Assembly: GCF_014205215.1 (NCBI RefSeq)
Contig: NZ_JACHNC010000001.1
Span: forward strand, 3,911,001-3,975,000
From: Actinoplanes lobatus
GTDB lineage: Bacteria; Actinomycetota; Actinomycetes; Mycobacteriales; Micromonosporaceae
Direction: 5' to 3'
Length of the DNA stretch: 64,000 bases
A program made the translations under genes and the position numbers. The notes under the pieces are model-generated. The model did not search any database. It saw only the letters and a list, made by a program, of their open reading frames with translations, and was not told the DNA's origin. Below, one piece after another: positions 7,921 to 17,069 of the stretch. How positions within the stretch are numbered: position 1 is the first letter of the stretch; the number at the start of each line of letters is the position of its first letter.

Positions 7921-9744
7921 TCAGATCTGGGCGAGGGATCCCGCGTACATCTTGTCGATCTCGTCGGAGAAGTTGGCCTCGACGCTGCGGCGCTTGATCT
8001 TCATGGACGGGGTGACCTCGCCCGCCTCGATGCTCAGGTCGCGCGGGAGGAGGGCGAACTTCTTGATCGTCTCCCAGCGGTTCAGCTTGCCGTTGAGCTC
8101 CTGGATGTAGCCCTCGACCAGGGCGATCGTCTCCGGCGCGGCGACGATCTCGGCGTAGGTCTTGCCGGCCAGCGGGCCGGACGCCGCCCACGCGGTGATG
8201 GCTTCCTCGTCGAGGGCGATCAGCATGGTGACGAAGTTGCGGTTCTGGCCGATGACGACCGCCTGCGAGGTGTACGGGCAGACCGCCTTGAACGAGCCCT
8301 CGATCGCGGACGGGGCGATGAACTTGCCGCCCGACGTCTTGACCAGGTCCTTCTTCCGGTCAGTGATCTTGAGGTAGCCGTCGGCGTCGATCTCGCCGAT
8401 GTCGCCGGTGCGCAGGAAGCCGTCCTCGGTGAACGCTTCGGCGGTGGCCTCCGGCAGGTTGTGGTAGCCGCGCATCACCGGGGCGCCGCGCATCAGCACC
8501 TCGCCGTCGGTGTCGATGCGGACCTCGAGGTCACCGAGCGGCTGGCCGACCGAACCGATCTTGAGCTTGCCGCGGCGGTTCACGAAGTTGGCGGCGCAGG
8601 CCTCGGTCATGCCGTAGCCCTCGAGGATCTGGAGGTTGGCCGCCGCGAAGAACTCGGAGATGTCGCGGCTGAGCGCGGCCGAACCGCTGACCAGGACCTT
8701 GATGTTGCCGCCGAGCTTGGCCTGGAGCTTGGAGAAGACCAGCTTCTCGGCGATCGAGTACTGGAACGCGAGGCTCGCCGGGACCGGCTTGCCGGCCTGC
8801 TGGAGGGCCACCCGCTTCTTGCCGGTGGCGACCGCCCAGCTGAAGATCTTCGGCTTCAGGCCGCTGCCGGAGAGGCCGCTCGTGACGGTCTTGTTGTAGA
8901 CCTTCTCGTAGATGCGCGGCGGGGCGCACATCAGGGTCGGCTTGATCACCGCGAGCAGGTCGATCAGCCGGTCCACGCGGCCGTCGACGTAGGTCGGGAC
9001 GCCGACGTGCAGGATGCCGCAGAGCAGCGTCTTGCCGAACGCGTGCGACATCGGCAGCCACAGGTAGTGCAGGTCGGTCGGGGCGAACAGGCCGAGGTTC
9101 TCCTGCGCGACGCCCTCCCACGTCCAGCCGCGGTGCAGCAGCTCGACGCCCTTGGGGCGGCCGGTGGTGCCGGAGGTGTAGATCAGCGTGGCCAGGGTGT
9201 CCGGGCCGAGCTGGGCGACCACGTCGTCGATGAGGCTGGGCTCGCGGGTCAGCGCCTCGGCGCCGAGCTGCTCCAGGTCGGCGAGGGTGATCTGCGGCGG
9301 GGTGGCGCCGGCGTCGGCCGGGCCGTCGATCAGCACCACCTTGGTGATGGCGGTCTCCGTGCCGGAGATCTTCAGGGCCTGCTTCGCGTTCTCCGCGATC
9401 AGGACCTTCGACCCCGAGTCGGAGACGATGAACGCGGTGTCCTCCGGCTCGGTGGTCGGGTAGACCGTGGTGGCGGCCGCGCCGGCCACGTTGATGCCCA
9501 GGTCGGCGAGGATCCACTCGAGCCGGGTGTTGGACAGGATCGCGACCCGGTCCTCCAGGCCGACGCCGAGCTCACGCAGGCCGGCGCCGATCGCCTTGAC
9601 CCGCTCGCCCACCTGCCGCCAGGTCAACCAGTCGGCGCCGGTGTCCGTCGCGTTCGGGCCGGCCAGGGCCTGCGCGTCGGGGGTCTTGGCCACGCGCTGG
9701 AAGAGCATGTCCGGGATCGACCGGTAGGGAACCTCGAGAGCCAT
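7921..9744 (-). CDS. Long-chain fatty-acid-CoA ligase (FadD15-like)
   Basis: A 607-residue AMP-forming acyl-CoA synthetase that activates fatty acids for lipid synthesis or oxidation. The ATP-binding P-loop YTSGTTGRPKG lies at residues 189-199. The adenylate motif ILEGYGMTEA, the hinge TGDIGEIDADGYLKITDRKKDLVKTSGGK and the C-terminal lysine region (PSMKIKRR) are complete. The ends match the long-chain (FadD15) group rather than short-chain or fatty-acyl-AMP ligases. A GGTAAC-N6-GTTACC palindrome lies about 30 bp upstream of the start. Confidence 0.93.
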   Translation of the reverse strand: MALEVPYRSIPDMLFQRVAKTPDAQALAGPNATDTGADWLTWRQVGERVKAIGAGLRELGVGLEDRVAILSNTRLEWILADLGINVAGAAATTVYPTTEPEDTAFIVSDSGSKVLIAENAKQALKISGTETAITKVVLIDGPADAGATPPQITLADLEQLGAEALTREPSLIDDVVAQLGPDTLATLIYTSGTTGRPKGVELLHRGWTWEGVAQENLGLFAPTDLHYLWLPMSHAFGKTLLCGILHVGVPTYVDGRVDRLIDLLAVIKPTLMCAPPRIYEKVYNKTVTSGLSGSGLKPKIFSWAVATGKKRVALQQAGKPVPASLAFQYSIAEKLVFSKLQAKLGGNIKVLVSGSAALSRDISEFFAAANLQILEGYGMTEACAANFVNRRGKLKIGSVGQPLGDLEVRIDTDGEVLMRGAPVMRGYHNLPEATAEAFTEDGFLRTGDIGEIDADGYLKITDRKKDLVKTSGGKFIAPSAIEGSFKAVCPYTSQAVVIGQNRNFVTMLIALDEEAITAWAASGPLAGKTYAEIVAAPETIALVEGYIQELNGKLNRWETIKKFALLPRDLSIEAGEVTPSMKIKRRSVEANFSDEIDKMYAGSLAQI

Positions 9745-9775
9745 CGGGCGCCGCCTTCAACCTGAACGGGGGGTA

Positions 9776-9793
9776 GGTAACGTGAGTGTTACC
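9776..9793. promoter_or_regulatory. Palindromic operator upstream of fadD
   Basis: GGTAAC-GTGAGT-GTTACC is a perfect 6+6+6 inverted repeat 32 bp upstream of the fadD ATG, a form typical of TetR-family fatty-acid regulators. The regulator is not in this window. Confidence 0.55.
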
Positions 9794-9906
9794 GCACAGT
9801 AATGGGCGCACGGCATCACGGGAAGAGTCTGTATCAATCGCCCCCATCCTAGTCAGCGGACGGGCCGGGTCCAGAGACCCGCACATCTCGCATTAGGTTT
9901 GCCGCC

Positions 9907-10776
9907 ATGACATTCCTGGTGATCGGCGGCACCGGCATCGACACCGTGGTGCCCGTGGCGGACCTGCCCGTGCTCGGCGCGGACTCGGCCCGGCCGCAGG
10001 GACCCATCCTCGATCACGTCTCACACACCGGGACATGCGTGGCGCTCGCGCTGCGCGCGCTCGGTGAGCGGGTCTCGGTGATCGACACGGTCGGTGACGA
10101 CGAGCCGGGCGGCCGGGTCCGGGCTGCCTTCGCGGAATGGGGCATCGGTCTGCGTGCCGCGCCCGCCCCGGCCGGCACCCGCCGGGCGGTGAACCTGATG
10201 AGCCCGGACGGCCGGCGGCTGTCGCTCTACGACGGGCGCGACGTTCCCGGATACCGCCTGCCGGTGGAGTACTACCGGCCGCTGCCGGCGGACGTCCGGC
10301 ACGTCCACGTGACGATCATGGACTATGCCCGGCACCTGCTGCCCGACCTGCGTGCGGCCGGTGTGTCGATCTCCACCGACCTGCACGACTGGGACGGCGA
10401 GAACCCGCACCACCTGGAGTTCGCGCTCGGCGCCGACATCGTCTTCGTGAGCGGGGTGCAACTCGCCTCCGGCGCCGCCGAGCGGATCCTGAAAGAGGGC
10501 GTGGCCACCAGGGTCGTGGTCACCAACGGCGGCAAGGGCGCAGACCTGTACACCCGGGACGGCGTGACGCACCGGGACGCGGTCGACCCGGGCGCGCCGA
10601 TCGTGGACACCAACGGCGCCGGTGACGCGTTCGCGGCGGCGTTCCTCTCCGCCTGGCTGTCCGGCGCCGGCGACGACGCCTGCATGGACCGGGCGGTCAT
10701 CGCCGGGGCGTACGCGTGCACCGCCCCGGTCGGCCCCGGCTCGTTCATCGACCGGGAGACCCTGACGACTCGCTGA
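9907..10776 (+). CDS. PfkB-family sugar/nucleoside kinase
   Basis: A 289-residue ribokinase-like protein. The N-terminal GGTGIDTVVPV strand and HTGTCVALALRALGERV correspond to the PfkB sugar-binding motif. DTNGAGDAFAAAFLSAW near residue 240 is PfkB signature 2, with the catalytic Asp and GAGD anion hole. VTNGGKGADL precedes it. The physiological sugar is not readable. The gene stands alone on its strand and its 3' end overlaps the convergent APC permease by 32 nt. Confidence 0.87.
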   Translation: MTFLVIGGTGIDTVVPVADLPVLGADSARPQGPILDHVSHTGTCVALALRALGERVSVIDTVGDDEPGGRVRAAFAEWGIGLRAAPAPAGTRRAVNLMSPDGRRLSLYDGRDVPGYRLPVEYYRPLPADVRHVHVTIMDYARHLLPDLRAAGVSISTDLHDWDGENPHHLEFALGADIVFVSGVQLASGAAERILKEGVATRVVVTNGGKGADLYTRDGVTHRDAVDPGAPIVDTNGAGDAFAAAFLSAWLSGAGDDACMDRAVIAGAYACTAPVGPGSFIDRETLTTR

Positions 10777-12004
10777 TCGGGGAGGGCCTGGCCCTCCTGC
10801 GCCCGCTGACCGCCTGATAGAGCAGCGCGCCGCCGGCGATCACCAGGCTGAGCAGGGCCGGCCACCCGTTGAGCCAGAGCAGGCCCACCACCGCCACGAA
10901 CGCGATCCCGGCCACCACCCGGGACCCGGCGGCCGGCAGCAGGCGCAGCGCCGCCGCCGTGCCGATCACGTAGACCAGCGTGAAGCAGCCGGTCACCAGC
11001 AGGGCGGCGGTGTGCAGATCGAGCGGCAGCAGGACGGCCACGATGCTGCCCAGCAGGATGACGGTCAGCGACCGGCGCTGGGTGCCGAACACCCGGGCCG
11101 GCAGGGCGCCCTCGGCCGCCAGCGCCGCGCCGAGACGGCTCGCCCCGGCGAAGTACGCGTTGACCGCCCCGAGGGTGAGCACCACCGCCACGATCGCGGT
11201 GACGATCCGGACCGGGCCGCCCAGGCCGATCGCGAGCAGGTCGGCCAGCGGCGCCCGGCTGCCGGCCAGCGCCGGGCCCAGGGCCAGCACACTGACCGTG
11301 GCGACGGCCAGGTAGAGGACACCGACCACGGCGACCGCGATCAGGGTGGCCCGGGGGACGTCGCGGCGCGGGTTCCGGTACTCCCCGGAGAGCGAGGACA
11401 GCGCCTCCCAGCCGGCGAAACCCCAGACGAGCAGGGCCGCTGCGGCGCCGATCCCGGTCCAGCCGTGCGGGGTGAACGGGGTCAGGTTGTCCATCCGGGC
11501 ATGCGGCAGGGCGGCCACCACCGTCACCACCAGCAGGGTGGCCAGGGAGATCGACAGGGTCAGCTGGATCCGGCCGGAGACGCGCAGGCCGAACCAGTTC
11601 ATCGTGTACGCCGTACCGACGATCGCCAGGAAGGTGGCCAGTTCGGTGAGCCGGCCACCGCCGAGGACGTCGGCGACGTACCCGCCGGTGAAACCGACCG
11701 CGACCGGCGCGCCCAGCGGGACCGCGAAGTAGAAGCACCAGCCGACCGCCGCCGCCACCCGCGGGCCGAACGCCATCTGCGCGTAGGTGGACACCCCGCC
11801 GCCGTCCGGATAGCGGGCGCCGAGCGCGGCGAAGGTCCAGGCCAGCGGCGCGGACAGGACGATCAGGGCGAGCCAGGCGACCAGTGAGGCCGGGCCGGCG
11901 GCCTCGGCGGCGAGGGCGGGCAGCGAGATGAGCCCGGTGCCCAGGACGGCGCCGACGGACAGCGCGGCGCCCTGGGCGACCGACAGGTTGGTGCGTTCGG
12001 ACAT
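10745..12004 (-). CDS. APC-family amino-acid permease
   Basis: A 419-residue permease with 11-12 predicted membrane helices. The first helix (LSVGAVLGTGLISLPALAAEA) carries the G-x-G-x3-LP signature of the APC superfamily. The conserved GFAGWEALSSLSGEYRNP loop after helix 6 is characteristic of the amino-acid/polyamine group. ATG 12004 (MSERTNLS) starts right before the first helix; longer in-frame ORFs upstream are not plausible. Substrate unknown. The 3' end overlaps the PfkB gene. Confidence 0.88.
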   Translation of the reverse strand: MSERTNLSVAQGAALSVGAVLGTGLISLPALAAEAAGPASLVAWLALIVLSAPLAWTFAALGARYPDGGGVSTYAQMAFGPRVAAAVGWCFYFAVPLGAPVAVGFTGGYVADVLGGGRLTELATFLAIVGTAYTMNWFGLRVSGRIQLTLSISLATLLVVTVVAALPHARMDNLTPFTPHGWTGIGAAAALLVWGFAGWEALSSLSGEYRNPRRDVPRATLIAVAVVGVLYLAVATVSVLALGPALAGSRAPLADLLAIGLGGPVRIVTAIVAVVLTLGAVNAYFAGASRLGAALAAEGALPARVFGTQRRSLTVILLGSIVAVLLPLDLHTAALLVTGCFTLVYVIGTAAALRLLPAAGSRVVAGIAFVAVVGLLWLNGWPALLSLVIAGGALLYQAVSGRRRARPSPISESSGSPGR

Positions 12005-12059
12005 GGGTTCGAATCTAGGGCCGGACCGGCCTGTCGATCGAGCCAATTCCCGATCGTTC

Positions 12060-12686
12060 TCAGATGCCCAGGCGAGCCGTGCGGAGGCGCTCCACCACCT
12101 CGGGCGGACCGTCGACGGCGACCCGGGCGGCCCGCTGCCGGCCGAAGAAGAACACCGCCAACTCGCCGACGTCGCCGGCGACCCGGACCTGCGGGTCGTC
12201 GCTGTCGCGGACCGCCGGGAACCCGGCCGGCTCGATCGCGGCGGTGACACCGAGGCGGCGCAGCCCGGTCCTGGCGATCAGCCGGACGTTGCGCCAGAGG
12301 GCGGCCTCCAGCTCCCGGTCCAGGGTGCGGGGCTCCCACGTACCGTCGCCGCGCCGGACGTCCTCGTGGTGGATGAACATCTCCATGGTGTTGGCCAGCG
12401 GATCGACGAGCGGGTTGCTCACCGGGCTCCACACCGGCGGGGTGCGCAGCTGGGCGATCAACTCCGGGTACGGCAGAGCGGCGCGGGCCAGGCGCACCCG
12501 CTCCCCGTACCCGGCCAGCGGGCGGATCAGCAGCCCGGCCGCGGAGTCCGGCCGGCGCTCCCGGACCACGATGTGCGCGGCCAGGTCCCGGGTGGTCCAG
12601 CCGGTGCAGAGCGTCGGCGCGTCCGGTCCCTCGCTCGACAGCAGGTCGGCCAGCGCTTCCCGCTCGGCGCGGGCGTAGTTGGTCAT
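12060..12686 (-). CDS. TIGR03085-family metal-binding (MDMPI/DinB-like) protein
   Basis: A 208-residue protein that begins MTNYARAEREALADLLSSEGPDAPTL. The segment CTGWTTRDLAAHIVVRERRPD is the conserved helix of the mycothiol-dependent maleylpyruvate isomerase N-terminal fold, contributing one His ligand. MEMFIHHEDVRRGDG near residue 100 supplies the second His cluster, and a C-terminal beta domain follows. The family is named TIGR03085. The reaction is unknown, with thiol-dependent chemistry suspected from relatives. The start was set at 12686, dropping a 64-residue upstream ORF extension. Confidence 0.82.
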   Translation of the reverse strand: MTNYARAEREALADLLSSEGPDAPTLCTGWTTRDLAAHIVVRERRPDSAAGLLIRPLAGYGERVRLARAALPYPELIAQLRTPPVWSPVSNPLVDPLANTMEMFIHHEDVRRGDGTWEPRTLDRELEAALWRNVRLIARTGLRRLGVTAAIEPAGFPAVRDSDDPQVRVAGDVGELAVFFFGRQRAARVAVDGPPEVVERLRTARLGI

Positions 12687-12712
12687 GGTCCGATGGTAGG
12701 CCTCGATGTAAT

Positions 12713-12722
12713 TGTGGCCACA
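12713..12722. promoter_or_regulatory. Palindrome in a divergent promoter region
   Basis: TGTGGCCACA, flanked by TGTAAT on the left and TGTAA on the right, lies between the TIGR03085 gene and the ABC exporter. It could be an operator for either. No regulator can be assigned. Confidence 0.3.
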
Positions 12723-12802
12723 CTGTAAACAGCCGGTGTGGGCGGCAGGATGGACGGGTAAGGCCGGTGGCCCCGGCGAACACTTACCAGTCAGGTAGGA
12801 CA

Positions 12803-14566
12803 TTGAGCAGCGGTACCGGCAACGACGTGCTGGGACGGGGACTGCGGGTGCTCGGGAAGGCGATCCGGGCGGAGCCACGGCTTTTCGTCGTCAGCTCGCT
12901 CGGCAGCAGCCTCTTCGGACTTCTCATCGTCGCCAACTCGTACGTCGTCGGGTTTCTGATCGGCCATGTCGTGGCGCCCGCCTTCGCGGCACACCGGGTG
13001 GACACCGCGGGCCTCGCGCTGGCCGTCGTGGCCCTGCTCGCGATCAGCGGGCTGCGGGTGGCGAGCATCTTCGCCCGCCGGCTCGGGGCCGGGTTCATGC
13101 AGTTCCGGCTCCAGGCGCGGTACCGGCGGGCGGTGACCCGCCGCTATCTGTCGCTGCCGCCGGAGTGGCATCAGCGGCACGCCACCGGTTCGCTGCTGTC
13201 CAACGCCAGTTCCGACGTCGAGGCGGCGTTCGCGCCGATCGCGCCGCTGCCGTTCGCGGTCGGCACGATCGTGATGCTCGCCGTCGCGATGATCGCGCTG
13301 TTCGTCACCGACTGGGTGCTGGCCATGGTCGGTGTCGCGCTGTTCCCGGCGCTGTTCGCGCTGAACTTCTTCTACTCGCGGCGGATGTCGCCGCGGCAGA
13401 TCCACGCCCAGCGGATGCGGGCCAAGGTCGCCACCGTGGCACACGAGAGCTTCGACGGCGCCCTGGTGGTCAAGACGATGGGCCGGGAGGCCGACGAGTC
13501 GCGCCGGTTCGCCGTCTTCGTCACCGAGCTGCGCGACGCCCTGGTCGCGGTCGGCCGGCTGCGCGGCGTCTTCGACCCGCTGATGGAGAGCCTGCCCAGC
13601 GTCGGCACCCTGGCCGTGCTGGTGCTGGGCACCTGGCGGCTGCAGAACGGCGCGGTCACCGTGTCCGAGGTGATCAGCGTGGCCTTCCTGTTCACGGTGC
13701 TGGCGTTCCCGGTGCGCGCGATCGGGTGGGTGATCGGCGAGCTGCCGCGCAGCGTGGCCGGATGGGACCGGGTCCAGGCGGTGCTGTCGGCGGAGGGCGA
13801 TCTCCGGTACGGCGAGGGCGAACTGCCCGGCGACGGCCCGGCCGAGCTGCGGTTCGACCGGGTCGGCTACCGGTACGCCGACGGGCCGCCGGTGCTGTCC
13901 GAGGTGAGCTTCGCCGTACCGGCGGGCCGGACGGTGGCCCTGGTCGGCGCGACCGGCTCCGGCAAGTCGACGATCGCCGCGCTGGCGCTGCGCCTGGTCG
14001 ACCCGGAGTCCGGCAGCGTGTCCCTCGACCGGGTGAAACTGCCCGACCTGTCAGCGGCCGCGCTGGCCGGGGCGGGCGCGCTGGTGCCGCAGATCCCGTT
14101 CGTGTTCGACGACACGATCCGCGGCAACGTGTCTCTGGACCGGCCCGGCATCGGCGACGACGAGGTGTGGGCGGCGCTGCGGCTGGCCCAGGCCGAGGGG
14201 TTCACCGGCGGGCTGCCGGAGCGGCTGGACACCGCCGTCGGCGAGCGCGGCACCTCGCTGTCCGGCGGGCAGCGGCAGCGGCTCACCCTGGCCCGGGCCC
14301 TGGCCGGGCGGCCCCGCCTGCTGGTGCTCGACGACGCCACCAGTGCGGTCGACCCGCGGGTGGAGGCGGCCATCCTCGGCGCGCTCCGTGCGGCAGGGAC
14401 ATCGCTGCTGGTGGTGGCGTACCGGCGGGCCAGCATCGCGCTCGCCGACGAGGTGGTCTACCTGCATCAGGGCCGGGTCGTGGCGACCGGCACGCACCAG
14501 GAGCTGATGGCCACCCAGGAGGGGTACCGGGAACTGGTCACGGCGTACGAGAAGGCGGACAAGTGA
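12803..14566 (+). CDS. ABC exporter half-transporter with degenerate ATPase site
   Basis: A 587-residue exporter with an N-terminal six-helix membrane domain (about residues 20-320) and a C-terminal nucleotide-binding domain. Walker A is GATGSGKST and the signature LSGGQRQR is canonical. However, Walker B ends LVLDDAT with Asp in place of the catalytic Glu, and the switch His is replaced by Tyr (LLVVAYRR). It therefore supplies the inactive composite site of a heterodimer with the next gene. TTG 12803 is chosen as start because AGGTAGGA lies just upstream; GTG 12767 is the alternative. It overlaps its partner by 4 nt. Confidence 0.9.
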   Translation: MSSGTGNDVLGRGLRVLGKAIRAEPRLFVVSSLGSSLFGLLIVANSYVVGFLIGHVVAPAFAAHRVDTAGLALAVVALLAISGLRVASIFARRLGAGFMQFRLQARYRRAVTRRYLSLPPEWHQRHATGSLLSNASSDVEAAFAPIAPLPFAVGTIVMLAVAMIALFVTDWVLAMVGVALFPALFALNFFYSRRMSPRQIHAQRMRAKVATVAHESFDGALVVKTMGREADESRRFAVFVTELRDALVAVGRLRGVFDPLMESLPSVGTLAVLVLGTWRLQNGAVTVSEVISVAFLFTVLAFPVRAIGWVIGELPRSVAGWDRVQAVLSAEGDLRYGEGELPGDGPAELRFDRVGYRYADGPPVLSEVSFAVPAGRTVALVGATGSGKSTIAALALRLVDPESGSVSLDRVKLPDLSAAALAGAGALVPQIPFVFDDTIRGNVSLDRPGIGDDEVWAALRLAQAEGFTGGLPERLDTAVGERGTSLSGGQRQRLTLARALAGRPRLLVLDDATSAVDPRVEAAILGALRAAGTSLLVVAYRRASIALADEVVYLHQGRVVATGTHQELMATQEGYRELVTAYEKADK

Positions 14567-16335
14567 GCGAGCTCGCGAGCGAGGTCGGAACCCTGGGCAC
14601 CCTGCGGAGGGGGCTGGCGCTGTCGCCGGAGCTGCGGACCGGGCTGGCCGGCACGATCGCGCTGGCGGTGCTCCAGATGGCCGGCCGGGTGTCGGTGCCG
14701 GTCGCCGTGCAGCAGTGCATCGACCACGGCATCAACGGCCCGTCCGGCCCGGACACCCGGCTGGTGCTGGGCTACGTGACGATCACCCTGATGGTGCTGG
14801 CCGTGTCGACGTTCTGCGGCTTCCTGATGACCCGGCGGCTGTTCACGGTCAGCGAGACGGCGCTGGGCGGGCTGCGGTCGCGGACGTTCCGCCACATCCA
14901 CGACCTGTCGATGCTGCACCAGCAGTCCGAGCGGCGCGGTTCGATGGTCTCCCGGGTCACCGGCGACGTGGACCAGATCTCGGTGTTCCTCCAGACCGGC
15001 GGTGTGCAGCTGATGCTCGCCAGCGGTCAGCTGGTCGTCTCCTCGGTGGTGATGTTCGCGTACTCGTGGCAGCTCACCCTCGTGGTGCTGCTCGCCTTCG
15101 GCCCGGCCGTCGCGGTGATCCGGCTGTTCCAGAAGCGGCTGGCGTCGGTCTACCGGACGGTCCGCGAGCGCAGCGGCGTGCTGCTCGGCACCGTCGCGGA
15201 GAGCGTCGTGGGCGCCACGGTGATCCGCTCGTTCGGGGTGGCCGGGCGGACCGAGAAGCGCATCGACACCGCCGTCGACGATCTGCGGACCGCCCAGCAG
15301 CGGGCCATGCGCACCAGCGTCACCAGCTTCTCCAGCGGGGAGATCGGCGCCGGCCTGGCCCTGTCCGGGGTGGTCGTGGTCGGCACCCTGCTCGGGCTGG
15401 ACGGCGACATGACGGTGGGCCGGCTCACCGCGTTCCTGTTCCTGGTGACGCTCTTCATCCAGCCCGTGCAGATCGCCACCGAGCAACTCAACGAGGCGCA
15501 GAACGCGGTGGCCGGCTGGCGGCGCATCCTGGACGTGCTGGACGCCGACCCGGATGTGGCCGACCCCGACGACGAGGGCGTGGAACTGCCCGCCGGCCCG
15601 CTGTCGGTGCGCTTCCGGGACGTGTCGTTCCGCTATCCGGGCGGCCCGATCGTGCTCTCCGGCGTGGACCTGGAACTCGGGGCGCGCCGCAAGTACGCGG
15701 TGGTCGGCGAGACCGGCAGCGGAAAGACCACCTTCGCCAAGCTGCTCACCCGGCTGATGGACCCGGCCGAGGGCACGGTCCTGCTCTCCGGGGTGCCGCT
15801 GACCGCGGTGCGGTTCTCGTCACTGCGGTCACGGGTGGTGATGGTGCCCCAGGACGGATTCCTGTTCGACGCGACGGTCGCCGAGAACATCCGGTTCGCC
15901 GAGCCCGCGCTCACCGACGGCGAGCTGCGGGAGGCCTTCACGGAACTGGGGCTGGGGGACTGGCTCGCCGGCCTGCCGGCCGGGCTCGACACCCCGGTGG
16001 GGGAGCGCGGGGAGGCGCTCAGCGTCGGGGAGCGTCAGCTCGTCGCGCTGGTCCGGGCGTACGTCGCGGACCCCGACCTGCTGGTGCTGGACGAGGCGAC
16101 CAGTGCCGTCGACCCGGCCACCGAGGTTCGCCTGCAGCACGCGCTCGACCTGGTGACCCGGGGCCGGACCACGGTCGCCATCGCGCATCGCCTGTCGACG
16201 GCCCAGGCCGCCGACGAGGTCATCGTGGTGGATGCGGGCCGCGTCGTTCAACGCGGCCCGCACTCCGTCCTCCTCACCGAGGAGGATTCGATCTACGCCA
16301 AGCTCTACGCCAGCTGGTTGGAACAAACACGCTGA
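14563..16335 (+). CDS. ABC exporter half-transporter with canonical ATPase residues
   Basis: A 590-residue partner of the preceding protein, with the same membrane-plus-NBD layout. Walker A GETGSGKTT, Walker B LLVLDEAT (catalytic Glu present) and H-loop AIAHRLST are canonical, while its signature LSVGERQ departs from LSGGQ. Paired with the neighbour's LSGGQ this gives one working and one degenerate site, as in BmrCD/TM287-288 type heterodimers. The substrate could be a drug, lipid or peptide. The GTG start lies inside a TGAGCGAGCTCGCGAGCGAG repeat that recurs at 21648. A strong hairpin follows the gene. Confidence 0.92.
   Translation: MSELASEVGTLGTLRRGLALSPELRTGLAGTIALAVLQMAGRVSVPVAVQQCIDHGINGPSGPDTRLVLGYVTITLMVLAVSTFCGFLMTRRLFTVSETALGGLRSRTFRHIHDLSMLHQQSERRGSMVSRVTGDVDQISVFLQTGGVQLMLASGQLVVSSVVMFAYSWQLTLVVLLAFGPAVAVIRLFQKRLASVYRTVRERSGVLLGTVAESVVGATVIRSFGVAGRTEKRIDTAVDDLRTAQQRAMRTSVTSFSSGEIGAGLALSGVVVVGTLLGLDGDMTVGRLTAFLFLVTLFIQPVQIATEQLNEAQNAVAGWRRILDVLDADPDVADPDDEGVELPAGPLSVRFRDVSFRYPGGPIVLSGVDLELGARRKYAVVGETGSGKTTFAKLLTRLMDPAEGTVLLSGVPLTAVRFSSLRSRVVMVPQDGFLFDATVAENIRFAEPALTDGELREAFTELGLGDWLAGLPAGLDTPVGERGEALSVGERQLVALVRAYVADPDLLVLDEATSAVDPATEVRLQHALDLVTRGRTTVAIAHRLSTAQAADEVIVVDAGRVVQRGPHSVLLTEEDSIYAKLYASWLEQTR
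14564..14583 (+). repeat. TGAGCGAGCTCGCGAGCGAG element, copy 1
   Basis: Twenty bases spanning the first gene's stop and the second ABC gene's start. 18 of 20 match the copy at 21648-21667. Here the element is translated as the N-terminus MSELASE. Confidence 0.6.
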
Positions 16336-16374
16336 CCGGCTTTCATGGTGCGCCGGTGAGATGAGCGCGTCGCC

Positions 16375-16406
16375 CGCCGCGGCTGCACGGTTGCGCAGCC
16401 GCGGCG
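16375..16406. terminator. Hairpin between convergent ABC exporter and rpsD
   Basis: CGCCGCGGCTGC (16375-16386) and GCAGCCGCGGCG (16395-16406) form a perfect 12-bp stem with an 8-nt loop, placed to terminate both converging transcripts. Confidence 0.7.
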
Positions 16407-16446
16407 AGGAACCCGCCATTTCAGCGATTCAAGAGCCTGGTGCTAC

Positions 16447-17055
16447 CTATCGGGCGTAGTACTCGACGACGAGCTGCTCGTCGCAGAGAACCGGAACCTC
16501 GGAGCGCTGCGGGGCACGGACCACCGTGGTGCGCAGCTCCTCGAGAACGGTCGACAGGTACGGCGCGGTCGGGCCGTCGATGTGCGTGCCGGTCGCCGCG
16601 ATCTGGAACGGCGGCTTGGCGCGGCTGGTCTCCTTGACCTCGATGACCTGACCCGGCTTGAGCTTGTAGCCGGGACGGTCCACCTTCTTGCCGTCCACGG
16701 TGAAGTGACCGTGCACGACGAGCTGGCGGGCCTGGTAGATGGTCCGGGTGAAACCGGCGCGGAACACCGTGGCGTCCAGCCGGCGCTCGAGCAGCGTGAC
16801 CATCGTCTCGCCGGTCTTGCCCTCGGCCTTGTGGGCGGCGTCGTACGCGGCCCGCATCTGGACCTCGCTGATGTTGTACTGGTGGCGCAGGCGCTGCTTC
16901 TCCAGCAGACGGACCTGGTAGTCCGAGCTCTTACGCCGGCCACGGCCGTGCACGCCCGGCGGGAACGGGCGCCGCTCGAAGTACTTGACGCACTTACGCG
17001 TCAGAGGGATGCCGAGAGCTCGGGAGAGCTTGGCTTTGGGTCGAGAGTTGTTCAA
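16447..17055 (-). CDS. rpsD: 30S ribosomal protein S4 (stand-alone type)
   Basis: A 202-residue S4, a primary 16S rRNA binder and translational fidelity protein. It carries the S4 RNA-binding domain around residues 94-160 (LERRLDATVFRAGFTRTIYQARQLVVHGHF) and the invariant C-terminus CDEQLVVEYYAR. The N-terminus NNSRPKAKLSRALGIPL resembles the solitary S4 of Streptomyces rather than copies linked to rpsM-rpsK-rpoA, and it lacks the N-terminal zinc-binding cysteine cluster. TTG 17055 is preceded by AGGAGA. Two iron-box-like sites lie just upstream, shared with the divergent DUF2470 gene. Confidence 0.93.
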   Translation of the reverse strand: MNNSRPKAKLSRALGIPLTRKCVKYFERRPFPPGVHGRGRRKSSDYQVRLLEKQRLRHQYNISEVQMRAAYDAAHKAEGKTGETMVTLLERRLDATVFRAGFTRTIYQARQLVVHGHFTVDGKKVDRPGYKLKPGQVIEVKETSRAKPPFQIAATGTHIDGPTAPYLSTVLEELRTTVVRAPQRSEVPVLCDEQLVVEYYAR

Positions 17056-17069
17056 CTGCGATCTCCTGT

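Noticed and set aside
12767..12802. GTG 12767 as start of the first ABC gene
   Set aside because: No ribosome site; TTG 12803 has AGGTAGGA at proper distance.
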